This document shows, one piece after another, positions 44,138 to 51,388 of a DNA stretch of 64,000 bases; the stretch's first letter is position 1, and every line of letters starts with the position of its first letter. The notes under the pieces are model-generated. The model ran no database searches and was not told the DNA's origin. It saw only the letters and a program-made list of their open reading frames with translations. Position numbers and translations under genes: made by a program. The stretch is from NCBI GenBank assembly GCA_963703235.1, contig OY969802.1, positions 1 through 64,000 on the forward strand, given 5' to 3'. Source of the stretch: VRUE01 sp963703235. Lineage in GTDB: Bacteria; Actinomycetota; Thermoleophilia; Solirubrobacterales; 70-9.

Positions 44138-45528
44138 GTGCCGCGCCTCCCGCGGATCCGGGGCCATTGGAGGCGCCGGCCCTTGCCGCGGCCCTGGGGG
44201 ATGCGTTCCTGTCCACGCCGTCGGGCGCCCTCGGTCTTCTTGCCGATTTGGTCCAGGAACTCTCGGTCCAGCCGCGTGCAGATGCCCCCGTCCGCGCCCT
44301 CGAACATCCCCGGACCCGGATCGCAGAGGGCCACCGTGTCGTCCGGATAGAGGGCGAAGCACTCGAGGGTCAGCTGGCCATGGGCGACCCCCGCTTCGTG
44401 CATGGCCTCGACGCAACCGCGAATCCCGGCGACGATCGCGGCACGCTGGCGACGGCGCCTGCTTCGGCTCAGGGCGGGGCGAATCGCTCGCGCCCCCGGC
44501 GGAGGGCAGGGCAGCAGCACGAGGTTGTCGCCGAGCCGGCGCACCGGCCAGTTCACCGGCGGATGACGATGGGCGCGATCCCAAATCTGGTCGGAGCGCG
44601 GCGCGATGTCCGCCTCGGCCGGGACCAACCGGTCGAGCTCGACCGCGATCAGGCTGGAGCAGCCGCCCACCGACCAGGCCCGACGCCCGGTTGGCAGCTC
44701 GCCCGCCGGCGTCAGTGTCAGGCCGGAGACCTCCGTCGAGCCCGGCCGGGGGACGGGGACGCGGCGGATCAGGGCAAGCGAGCAATCGTCGTCGCTGTGG
44801 CGCCGGATGACCTCGCTGGTCAGCAGACGCTCGAACTCGTCCTCCCCCCAGCCATCGAGCACCGGGGCGTTGAGCAGGCTGTTGACGATCGTGGCCAGGG
44901 GCCAGCGGCCGTCGTCGCCCCGCCCGACCAGGTGCGAGTCGAGCCCGTCGCTGGAGAGCAGCACGCTCTCGATCTCGGCCGCGGGGCGCACCGCGATCTC
45001 GATCTTGCCGTCGAGGTCGGGACCGGTGATGAAGTCGGTGTGGTTGGCGATCTCCGTATCCGGAGCCATCGCGATCAGCTCCAGATAGCCGCGGAAATCT
45101 CGCAGTACATGCACACCGTCGCCGACGGAGGCGACGGCGACCTGCTTGGGCCCGAACACCGCGATGGAGAGGGTGGTCGCCAGGTCCTCCAGCTGCATGC
45201 TCTGCTCGGGGCGCTCGGGGGCGCGGGCTACCGCGAAGAGGGTGCGGCGGGCGCTGCGAATCGCGTCCGCGAGAGCCGTCTCCAGCGGCGCGGGGGCCTG
45301 CTCCTGCATGCTCTCCTGAAGCGACTCGACAGCGGCGGCGACGGCGAGCCGGGCGCCATAGCCGCCATGCTTCGCCGATCCGGCGCCATCGGCCAGCGCG
45401 ACGAGCGCCGTGCCCTCCTCCCAGGACACAGCCACCGCGTCCTGGGAGGGCTGCCCCTCGGCCCGCTTCGCACCGGGTACGACCGCGGAGAGGACCGCGG
45501 GGGCCGGGCGTCGGCTTCCGGCGCTCAA
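44134..45528 (-). CDS. PP2C phosphatase fused to a degenerate kinase-like tail
   Basis: 464 residues from TTG 45528, overlapping the TerY stop (TTGA). Residues about 10-260 are PP2C: ALADGAGSAKHGGYGA supplies the metal-binding Asp, and SSDGLD and the later DDDCSLALI segment complete the site. The C-terminal 170 residues include MHEAGVAHGQLTLECF and VALCDPGPG, which read like a kinase C-lobe with HRD and DFG degenerated (HGQ, DPG). A pseudokinase appended to the phosphatase would be a new variation on the TerY-P triad. Confidence 0.82.
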   Translation of the reverse strand: MSAGSRRPAPAVLSAVVPGAKRAEGQPSQDAVAVSWEEGTALVALADGAGSAKHGGYGARLAVAAAVESLQESMQEQAPAPLETALADAIRSARRTLFAVARAPERPEQSMQLEDLATTLSIAVFGPKQVAVASVGDGVHVLRDFRGYLELIAMAPDTEIANHTDFITGPDLDGKIEIAVRPAAEIESVLLSSDGLDSHLVGRGDDGRWPLATIVNSLLNAPVLDGWGEDEFERLLTSEVIRRHSDDDCSLALIRRVPVPRPGSTEVSGLTLTPAGELPTGRRAWSVGGCSSLIAVELDRLVPAEADIAPRSDQIWDRAHRHPPVNWPVRRLGDNLVLLPCPPPGARAIRPALSRSRRRRQRAAIVAGIRGCVEAMHEAGVAHGQLTLECFALYPDDTVALCDPGPGMFEGADGGICTRLDREFLDQIGKKTEGARRRGQERIPQGRGKGRRLQWPRIRGRRGT

Positions 45529-46220
45529 GTTTGAACCGACATCCAGCCCTGCGCCGGCGGCAACGGCGGCTTCTCCCCGGGGATGCTGTTGGCGGTCACC
45601 GTGAGCGAGTCGCTGATCCACTTGAACAGCTCCCGGAACCTGCCCGCGACGAGCCGTGCCGGCTCGCGGCCTTGGGGACTGATCCTGGCCAGCGTCTCGA
45701 AGTTCGCCTCTTCGGTGCCGATGCAGAAGAAGTTGAGCTTGCCGCGTGCCTCCATCGCGTGGGCCTCCTGCGCTGCGTTCGCGTAGCTGTCGGTCGGCTC
45801 GCCGTCAGTGATCAGGAACATCATCGCGGCGTAGGCCTTGGCGCCGCGGGACCGGTACTCGACGCGGCGAGCTTCGATCGTGTCGAGCCCCAGCTGGATC
45901 GCGCCGCCCATCGGCGTGGCGCCTTCGGCGGCGAAGGTCGGTGGGCGGAAATCGCGCGCCAGGGTAGGAGGAACCTCGACCCGCAGGCCGGGATCCTGCA
46001 GGGCCACGACCGCGATGTCAGCGCGGTTGCGCGCCAGCTCGTCCTCGTTGACTTCTACCGCGAACTGCTTCATGGCCCGATTGACTTCGTCGATCGCGCC
46101 GTTCATCTGCATCGACGAGGAGCAATCGACCAGCAGCACGCAGGCCGCGAACGGCCCCGGCTCGCCACGCGGAATTTCGAATCCCGCTGGAACCATGTCG
46201 GTGGACGTCGAGTACTCCAT
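45525..46220 (-). CDS. terY: VWA-domain protein TerY
   Basis: 231 residues with a GGAGGT Shine-Dalgarno before the ATG. The vWA domain spans about 24-205 with a complete MIDAS: DCSSSM (29-34), Thr in GATPMGG (about 97-103) and ITDGEP (about 135-140). In TerY-P triads the VWA protein is the metal-dependent scaffold that the kinase and PP2C regulate. First gene of terY-PP2C-kinase-GH3, all joined by overlapping TTGA or longer overlaps. Confidence 0.88.
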   Translation of the reverse strand: MEYSTSTDMVPAGFEIPRGEPGPFAACVLLVDCSSSMQMNGAIDEVNRAMKQFAVEVNEDELARNRADIAVVALQDPGLRVEVPPTLARDFRPPTFAAEGATPMGGAIQLGLDTIEARRVEYRSRGAKAYAAMMFLITDGEPTDSYANAAQEAHAMEARGKLNFFCIGTEEANFETLARISPQGREPARLVAGRFRELFKWISDSLTVTANSIPGEKPPLPPAQGWMSVQT

Positions 46221-46445
46221 CTAGAGACCTCCGTTCGTTGACATCAACAGCTGACCGCCAGAGCATTACGGCTCTTTCGACCAACTCTCCCAGTGCCCCG
46301 CTGCCTCCGTTGCAACCCCGGGCGCCGACCTTACCGTGTAGTCGAGAGAAATGCTCATCTCGATCAGACTGAACCCTTTAAAAATATGAGAGTACGTATA
46401 TCCGGAAGGCATTTCGACCCTTAACCTTTCGCTAGTCTCGTGGCG
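46221..46445. promoter_or_regulatory. Divergent promoter region of the triad operon and a broken gene
   Basis: About 225 bp without genes. It is markedly AT-richer at 46365-46435 (TTTAAAAATATGAGAG and GTATAT) than anything nearby, so it probably holds the promoters for terY (minus) and for the broken gene starting at 46446 (plus; TAGTCT ends 7 nt before that ATG). Confidence 0.5.
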
Positions 46446-47084
46446 ATGGCGGGAGGGGAGGAAGGGGCGGCAGCAGCGGAGGCGCCGCGCGTCTACAAGC
46501 GCGAATGGACGGCTCCTGTCTGGAGGGGCTCGCTCGCCGAGCTGATCGACGCCTCCCAGACTGCACTCGAGGAGCTGGGCAAGACCGCGTCCCGCAGTGC
46601 CCCCACGGCTTCTCGGTACGGATAAGCGGCAGCGCGCAGACCGGAATCCACGTCGTCGCGACCGGTAGCGAGACGTTCGCGATCGGAATGGCGATCGCGC
46701 TGAAGTCGCGGCTTTCGGGTGGGGTCGAAGCAGGGGAGAGGGCGGCCCGGGTCCCCCCGGACGCGGCGGACCTGATTGCCGGCGCGCTTGTCGGGGCCCT
46801 GACCTTCGCCATCGGAGCCTTCGGTCTCGTCAGGGATCTGGGCCCGGCGGTGTCGGGCTTGCTCGCGTTGACCGCGCTTGGCGTCTGCACCCAGGCCGCG
46901 TACAGCACCGTATGGGTGAGAAGAGGCGAGCGAAGGCCACCGGCCTTCAGGGTCGTGCGGGAGGGCCAGCAGTTTCCCGACGACACGGTGGAAGGCGACG
47001 GCCTGCTCTGGAATGCAAAGAAGTGGCTCGATCGCTGCTGGCTGGCGCCCTCCTCACCCGCCTGGCCCAGGAGATCAACTTCTG
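46446..47084 (+). pseudogene. Frameshifted membrane protein gene
   Basis: Coding character continues across three frames. The first frame from ATG 46446 ends early at 46625; a second frame takes over at about 46600 (HGFSVRISGSAQTGIHVVATGS, then two hydrophobic helices VGALTFAIGAFGLVRDL and VSGLLALTALGVCTQAA), and a third gives a natural end at 47084 (SLLAGALLTRLAQEINF). At least two frameshifts are therefore needed to rebuild a protein of about 210 residues. Function unknown. It lies at the junction between the core genome and the integrated elements. Confidence 0.5.
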
Positions 47085-47464
47085 ATCGTTGCGGGTTCTA
47101 CTGGCATTCCTCACGTTTCTACTCAGGCGAGCTGAAGTTCGTGTGCTGCGTTAAACGTGCTCCTCGCCCTCGGAGTGAAACCAGTTGTTGCCCCAGCGGC
47201 CACCGATCTACTGGTCCGCGAGAATGCGGAACCGCGGTAGGGCAATGTCGTCGACCCGATTCTCGTCGCCGGACCGGCCCCCCCGACCCGCCGCGTCCGA
47301 GTCCGACGACGGTCCCGTCAACCGTTTCCAGAAAGCGGGGCTGATCGAGCAGGGTCGTGATTTCGCGGGGACAGGAACGAAACGAGATCGTCGGGAGCAT
47401 CCCCGACTTCGTCAACGATCTCGGCTCGGCCGTCAACGAGCGCGATGACGTCCTCGAGATCGTG

Positions 47465-47481
47465 GACCTTCGGTTTCGTAG
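47465..47481 (+). other. att core copy 1
   Basis: GACCTTCGGTTTCGTAG, identical over 17 bp to the anticodon-arm part of tRNA-Arg(ACG) at 58551-58566 region and to 52275-52291. The sequence to its left is not tRNA-like, unlike the other two copies. Confidence 0.7.
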
Positions 47482-47579
47482 CCCGAGTCCGGAGATCGGC
47501 TGGGCTACGTGGAGCCCGCTCTAAAGCGGTTTTCCGCAGATCGAGTCCCGCTGGGATCGGCTGGAATCTGTGGGGCATG

Positions 47580-47599
47580 TTGCCCCATTCGTTGCCCCA
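47580..47599 (+). repeat. Arm-type site pair, left end of element 1
   Basis: TTGCCCCA at 47580-47587 and 47592-47599 (12-nt period), with an inverted TGGGGCA at 47571-47577. Mirrors the pair at 52159-52178. Confidence 0.6.
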
Positions 47600-47639
47600 G
47601 GACGGGTGAACAGCCTTGATGCCCGGGTACCCTGCGGGC

Positions 47640-47828
47640 ATGGCCCAAGCCAACCAGACAGAGGAATCCGTTGCCAAGCGCCGCCGCGCGGCGGCTGAGC
47701 AGATGCGCGGCATGTTTGCTCACGTAGCTCCTGATGTGAGTCTGGCGGACGAGCTGATCGCCGAGCGTCGAGCCGAAGTGCGCGCTGAACAGCAAGCAGA
47801 GGCCCAGCGGCAGCGCGACAAGGATTGA
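47640..47828 (+). CDS. Small charged helical protein on element 1
   Basis: 62 residues from ATG 47640; TACCCT ends 6 nt upstream (an in-frame ATG at 47616 is less likely). Almost entirely helical and rich in Arg, Glu, Ala and Gln; the segment VSLADELIAERRAEVRAE resembles the C-terminal half of VapB-type antitoxins, but no PIN toxin follows. Its stop overlaps the next start (TGATG). Confidence 0.6.
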   Translation: MAQANQTEESVAKRRRAAAEQMRGMFAHVAPDVSLADELIAERRAEVRAEQQAEAQRQRDKD

Positions 47829-48004
47829 TGCCTCAGCGCACCGATATGGAAAAGAATCCCTGGACCAACCCCGATCCCCAGCCCGGCGACTTCGACCCGG
47901 AGCTCGACCGCGTCCGCTGCGACCAGATCGAGATACACGAGGGCAATCCCGACGCGACGCTGGCGACTCTCATCAGCGGCGAGGGCGACTCCAACAAGCG
48001 TTAG
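47828..48004 (+). CDS. Small acidic protein on element 1
   Basis: 58 residues from ATG 47828, coupled to the preceding gene by TGATG. Pro/Asp-rich N-terminus (NPWTNPDPQPGDFDPELD), one Cys, acidic overall. No family recognised. The tight pair suggests an antitoxin/toxin-like or adaptor pair, but nothing in the sequence fixes the role. Confidence 0.55.
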   Translation: MPQRTDMEKNPWTNPDPQPGDFDPELDRVRCDQIEIHEGNPDATLATLISGEGDSNKR

Positions 48005-48077
48005 AGCCAATCGTCATCGAGCGCGGCCAAGCCCGGCATACATCGGGCCGGACCCTGGCCTGAAATCCACGGCGGAA

Positions 48078-48278
48078 CTAGTTGCGCCGTGGATTCCTGT
48101 TCTCGGCCGTGTCCTGCGATCCCAAGAACTTGTGTGCCTCGGCCGTCGCCTTATCAAGTGGTTCGAGGCTAGAAGCCTCGGCCCCCTTTTGATGCTGGTC
48201 GATGGGAGGCTCCGTCTCGTCAAGCGGAACATTGGACGCTGGGTCAGTCGAGTCGGGACGCTCCTCAGGATCAGTCAC
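48078..48278 (-). CDS. VPLDET-motif small protein D
   Basis: 66 residues from GTG 48278, which overlaps the stop of protein C (GTGA). Residues about 9-25 read STDPASNVPLDETEPPID; the shared motif is VPLDET-x-PP-[IM]. The C-terminal 35 residues form a polar helical extension (LDKATAEAHKFLGSQDTAEN) not found in A-C. Last gene of the five-gene operon. Confidence 0.7.
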   Translation of the reverse strand: MTDPEERPDSTDPASNVPLDETEPPIDQHQKGAEASSLEPLDKATAEAHKFLGSQDTAENRNPRRN

Positions 48279-48406
48279 TCTGACGCCTCCAATCCAGGAC
48301 CTGCATCCTGGATTTGATTCTCGTCCATGGGAGGCGTCGTTTCGTCGAGCGGAACATCAGACGCAGGGTCATCGGTTGGGTCGGGACGTTGCTCGAGATT
48401 CTTCAC
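48275..48406 (-). CDS. VPLDET-motif small protein C
   Basis: 43 residues from GTG 48406, overlapping the stop of protein B (GTGA). It reads RPDPTDDPASDVPLDETTPP then MDENQIQD; the N-terminal half is closely similar to that of protein D, pointing to a recent duplication. Acidic, no hydrophobic segment, predicted disordered. Confidence 0.65.
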   Translation of the reverse strand: MKNLEQRPDPTDDPASDVPLDETTPPMDENQIQDAGPGLEASE

Positions 48407-48558
48407 TTCGATTCCCCGCTGCCCCCACCGCGATCCTCAGGCGTCGTAGCTTCCGCTTCGATATCGGCCTTCTCAAGCAGATCCATCGGGGGCGTCGTTT
48501 CGTCGAGCGGTACCTCGGGCGCGGAGTCGTCCTCCGGGGGATCGTCGAAGAAGCTCAT
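48403..48558 (-). CDS. VPLDET-motif small protein B
   Basis: 51 residues from ATG 48558, overlapping the stop of protein A (ATGA). Starts MSFFDDPPEDDSAPEVPLDE, then TTPPMDLLEKADIEAEATTP and a Gly/Ser-rich tail. Strongly acidic and probably disordered apart from a short helix after the motif. Confidence 0.65.
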   Translation of the reverse strand: MSFFDDPPEDDSAPEVPLDETTPPMDLLEKADIEAEATTPEDRGGGSGESK

Positions 48559-48662
48559 ACCGAACTCGTATCGCCCTCGTAGTGGATCGGCGCAGCCGTC
48601 TCGTCAAGCGGAACCTCCGCGGGCGGCGGATTCTGGCTGAACCGGGTCTGGCTGTGGTGCAT
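48555..48662 (-). CDS. VPLDET-motif small protein A
   Basis: 35 residues from ATG 48662, 6 bp after the stop of the membrane protein gene. It reads NPPPAEVPLDETAAPIHYEG in its middle. Smallest member and the first of the four coupled peptides. A competing ATG at 48670 opens another frame of only 21 codons without the motif. Confidence 0.6.
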   Translation of the reverse strand: MHHSQTRFSQNPPPAEVPLDETAAPIHYEGDTSSV

Positions 48663-48668
48663 TAGGCA

Positions 48669-49217
48669 TTAGAAAGTCACCTCAACAATAAGGATACCGA
48701 GCGCGACACCCACCGCAAGAAGCCCGACCAGAAACAGAATGCCCGCCCAACGCAGCGTCGTCGCCGCCTTGTCCCCTATCCGGGTGGTCGAGTCGATCGA
48801 CTTCAAGAGCCCTCTGATCGTTCGAATATGGACGCGCCAGAGGTCCGGCTCGTGCGTGAAACGCTCCGTCGTGTAGTTGGCGATCTCGCGGGCCGAAATA
48901 TCGGACACCAGCTGCGGTCGGAATGGAGCCCCAAGAATCGAGGTGACGAGAGCGGCGACCAAGAGGATCGTTCCTGCCAGTAGCGCGATACCGGCGACGT
49001 CGCGGGGACATCCATCAAGTGCATTCAGGATTCGATCTGCGTTCCCGCCAACGAGGGCGACGACAGCGGCGGCGAACCCAGCAAGCTGCCCTCCTCGAGT
49101 TCGCAATGACTGGACTCGCTCGCGCAGATCTCCGAGCAAAGCCTCCGCCTGCTGGACGTACCAGGCGATTGCCTCTGGATTTGGTTTGCGCGACGCGCCT
49201 TCCGACCCGGTGGACAT
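48669..49217 (-). CDS. Membrane protein heading the VPLDET operon, SLATT/PycTM-like layout
   Basis: 182 residues from ATG 49217; TACGCT ends 7 nt upstream, a leaderless promoter. An N-terminal amphipathic helix (about 12-42) leads to two membrane helices (about 46-57 and 73-96, VAGIALLAGTILLVAALVTSIL), a charged helical cytoplasmic region (about 100-155, with ARE-IANYTTERF), and a third membrane helix (about 157-180). This resembles the helix order of SLATT and PycTM effectors that disrupt membranes in defence systems; the family is not certain. Directly followed by the four VPLDET peptides. Confidence 0.7.
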   Translation of the reverse strand: MSTGSEGASRKPNPEAIAWYVQQAEALLGDLRERVQSLRTRGGQLAGFAAAVVALVGGNADRILNALDGCPRDVAGIALLAGTILLVAALVTSILGAPFRPQLVSDISAREIANYTTERFTHEPDLWRVHIRTIRGLLKSIDSTTRIGDKAATTLRWAGILFLVGLLAVGVALGILIVEVTF

Positions 49218-49380
49218 GGCCAGCAGCGTAGGTCTCCAGGCAGACGGCTCCTGCTACTTCGCGAGTCGACGCAGCGTCTCACGGTGGCCCGGATCGCGGC
49301 CATGATCCTGCGGCGGCGCTCTTTGGCGTTACCTGGCAGGCCAAAGCGGGACTTCCCTTTCTTGGCTGGCGGGAGCTTCA

Positions 49381-50592
49381 TCACCTGGGCATTGTTGCGG
49401 TCGCTTCACCGAGTGGTAGATCAAGCGGCGGCGCCTCGTCGCCCGGCAGCAAATGCGTGTAGCGAGTCAGCGTGAAGGCGGGTGAGTGGTGGCCGAGGGC
49501 GCGGCTCAGTTGGAGGAGGTTGGTCCCTTGGCTGAGGTGGATCGAGGCGAAGGTGTGGCGGAACGTGTGGAAACCGGCCCAGGGGGCGTTGACCTCCTCC
49601 ACGAGCGGCTTGAGGACGCGGCGGCGGAGGTTGTTGGGGTCGAGCGGGCCGCCGCTTTCGTTGGGGAAAGCGAGGGCGGTGGAATCCTGATCGGGCTGGG
49701 CGGCGAGGTGGACGCGCAGCTTGGCTGCCAACGGTGCCGGTAGGCGGACCTCGCGGCGACCATGCTTGCTCTTGGGCGGCTCGATTCGTTCGCGGACGAC
49801 GGCGCGACGGATGCAGACCTCGGGCTCATCTGCGTCAAGCTGGAGATGCAGGCGCTGGAGGGCGATCGCCTCGCTGATCCGCAGGCCGCCGCTCGCGAGG
49901 AGCTCGAACAGCGGCTTGTGGCGCTCGGGCGCCATCGCGAGGACCGCGGAGAGCTGCTGGCGGGTGAAGATTTTGACCTCGTCCTCCTCGTCGGCGATCT
50001 GCTCTCGGTGTGGCATCGCCAGGCCCTGGGCCGGGTTGTGGCGGATCAGGCCCTCGCGCTTCGCGGTGGCCAGGGCGGCACGGAGCGGGTTGGCGATGTT
50101 GGCGACCGTGCTGTCCGCGAGGCGTTGGCCCTGCTCGCTCTCGTCGGCGAGCCAGTCCAGGAAGCGGGCGAGATCGTAGGTAGTCACGTCAACCAGCTTC
50201 AGCCTGCCGGAGAAGTAGGGACGGGCGTAGGCAGCGATCAGACGGCGGTATTCGTCGCGGGTGTTCTCGCGGAAGCCGCGCCTCCCCTGGCCCCGGTATC
50301 GCTCGACCCACTCCCTGAGGTAGCGCAGGAAGGTGATCGTCGTGCGCTCCTGAAACTCCCCGCGGTCGCGGTCGGTCTCGCTCTCGCGCTTGATCCTTCG
50401 CGCTGCCTCGTAGGTGCGGGCGTTGCGCTTTCGCTGCCTCCCCGCCACCCGGATGACAGCGACGTAGCCGACGACATTGCCGTCGCCGTCGATGCGCTTG
50501 AAGACGCCGGGCGTCTTGGTCTTTCTGAGCCGCCGCCTATCGCCGCAGCCTGGACCGGCCGCAGGGGCCGACGTATCCTGAGAATTGCTCAT
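49381..50592 (-). CDS. int: Tyrosine recombinase/integrase of element 1
   Basis: 403 residues. The AP2-like arm-binding N-terminus (TKTPGVFKRIDGDGNVVGYVA) is followed by a SAM-like core-binding domain (about 85-190) and the catalytic domain: R238 in GGLRISEA, K276, H342 and R345 in HTFRHT, H368 in LGHHS and nucleophile Y378. Complete. An AGGGA Shine-Dalgarno precedes the ATG. It lies in the middle of element 1 rather than at its end. Confidence 0.93.
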   Translation of the reverse strand: MSNSQDTSAPAAGPGCGDRRRLRKTKTPGVFKRIDGDGNVVGYVAVIRVAGRQRKRNARTYEAARRIKRESETDRDRGEFQERTTITFLRYLREWVERYRGQGRRGFRENTRDEYRRLIAAYARPYFSGRLKLVDVTTYDLARFLDWLADESEQGQRLADSTVANIANPLRAALATAKREGLIRHNPAQGLAMPHREQIADEEDEVKIFTRQQLSAVLAMAPERHKPLFELLASGGLRISEAIALQRLHLQLDADEPEVCIRRAVVRERIEPPKSKHGRREVRLPAPLAAKLRVHLAAQPDQDSTALAFPNESGGPLDPNNLRRRVLKPLVEEVNAPWAGFHTFRHTFASIHLSQGTNLLQLSRALGHHSPAFTLTRYTHLLPGDEAPPLDLPLGEATATMPR

Positions 50593-51085
50593 GAGCTAAT
50601 CCCTCGTGAGCCGGGGGCGGGCCGTTCGTAGCGGCGCCGCCCCATTTGACATTGACGGACAAAACGTTACAAGGTGCGCCGAGCGGCAGCGAGGCGCGCG
50701 GGCATCGCTAGGCGAAGGTCAGCAGAGCCACGGCGAGGCTGAGGGCGGCGGGACGATTCCGCACCTTGGCGGCGGCCACCGGAGAGGATCGATCAGGGAT
50801 GTAGACCCTTCGGGATATAGAAGTCAGCGATTTAGGAGCGTCGAAAAGCCAGGCCGCAAGCGGGCAAGAGGACGTTGCCGAGGGCCGCAATGCGAGCCGT
50901 AGTGCGAAGTGCAGTGCGAGCTATAGAGCGAGCCGCAGTGCGAGCCGGAGTTTGGGTGCGGACCCCGATGCGGACCCCAGTGCGGACCCCTGTACGAACC
51001 CCGGTGCGAACCACCGCGCGAACTACAGAACGAAGCGCGAAACGAAGTACGGAACGAACGCAGAGCGAAGCGAGCACATGCTCGT
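50593..51085. other. Non-coding region between integrase and XRE operon
   Basis: About 490 bp without a credible gene. The half next to the integrase holds a possible minus-strand promoter (TTGTAA, 17 bp, TCAAAT at about 50643-50671). The half next to the XRE operon is the 12-bp array (50892-51065) followed by a 14-bp palindrome CGAGCACATGCTCG (51071-51084) at the XRE stop. Confidence 0.5.
50892..51065. repeat. Degenerate 12-bp tandem array (iteron-like)
   Basis: About 14 units of 12 bp with the core GCGAACCCC or its variants (GCGAG, GCGGACCCC, ACGAAC). Units start at 50892, 904, 916, 928, 940, then after a 6-bp phase shift at 50958, 970, 982, 994, 51006, 018, 030, 042 and 054. The 12-bp period is 1.14 helical turns and also four codons (VRTP/VRTG if translated). 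It sits next to the XRE genes and upstream of the integrase. Confidence 0.75.
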
Positions 51086-51388
51086 TTAGGCGCCTGGATC
51101 GGCCTCCGAGATGCTGTACTCGCCGGGTCCCATGCCGACGAAGCTGGGCCGGTAGGCGATGCCGTCGAGGAGGTCGGCGGGCGGGATCGAGAGAGCGCCG
51201 CCGAGCCGGATCACGATGTCGAGGCTGGGGACGTTGGCTTCCTTCTCGTACTTGTTGACGGCACCGCGGCTGATCGAGGCGCGGAGCGCAACCTTCTCCT
51301 GGCTGAGGCCCGCTCGCCTGCGGCAGCGGAACAGGTTCTCGGCGAAGCGGGCTTTGAAGGTGGCGCTGTCGCAGGCCGGGAAGATCAT
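51086..51388 (-). CDS. XRE-family regulator 2 of element 1
   Basis: 100 residues from ATG 51388, overlapping the stop of the previous gene (ATGA). HTH at about 10-65 (LFRCRRRAGLSQEKVALRAS ... VNKYEKEANVPSLDIVIRL), then a short C-terminal segment ending EYSISEAD. It shares a clear pattern with regulator 1 (GLSQE, P..D.V.RLAG.LS.P..DLL.G), so the two arose by duplication. Likely heterodimer or regulatory pair acting on the adjacent array. Confidence 0.8.
   Translation of the reverse strand: MIFPACDSATFKARFAENLFRCRRRAGLSQEKVALRASISRGAVNKYEKEANVPSLDIVIRLGGALSIPPADLLDGIAYRPSFVGMGPGEYSISEADPGA

Larger units (their letters stand above)
47085..47639. other. Decayed junction region left of element 1
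   Basis: About 550 bp with no convincing full gene. It holds a TTGCCCCA at about 47194, a 55-codon open stretch from GTG 47357 to TAA 47524 (ends DVLEIVDLRFRSPSPEIGWATW) that reads like the tail of a truncated gene, the 17-bp att core inside that stretch, and the paired TTGCCCCA repeats at 47580-47599. Confidence 0.5.

Noticed and set aside
47318..47795. Minus-strand ORFs of 131 and 96 codons in the junction region
   Set aside because: No domain, start signal or coding bias; they overlap the att core, the arm sites and the promoter of the small plus-strand pair.
48078..48662. VPLDET peptides as RiPP (graspetide-like) precursors
   Set aside because: Thr, Asp and Glu-rich repeated cores would suit ester-forming graspetides, but no ATP-grasp ligase, protease or transporter gene is nearby.
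49025..49384. 119-codon ORF starting at the integrase stop (TGATG)
   Set aside because: Its first 40 residues look like a basic DNA-binding peptide, but two thirds of it overlap the membrane protein gene in another frame, and the latter has a leaderless promoter and convincing helices.
50884..51072. CRISPR array
   Set aside because: The units are 12 bp with no spacers, and no cas genes are present.
50875..51258. VRTP-repeat protein
   Set aside because: The array is open in several frames on both strands only because its period is a multiple of three; no ribosome binding site or conserved flank supports translation.
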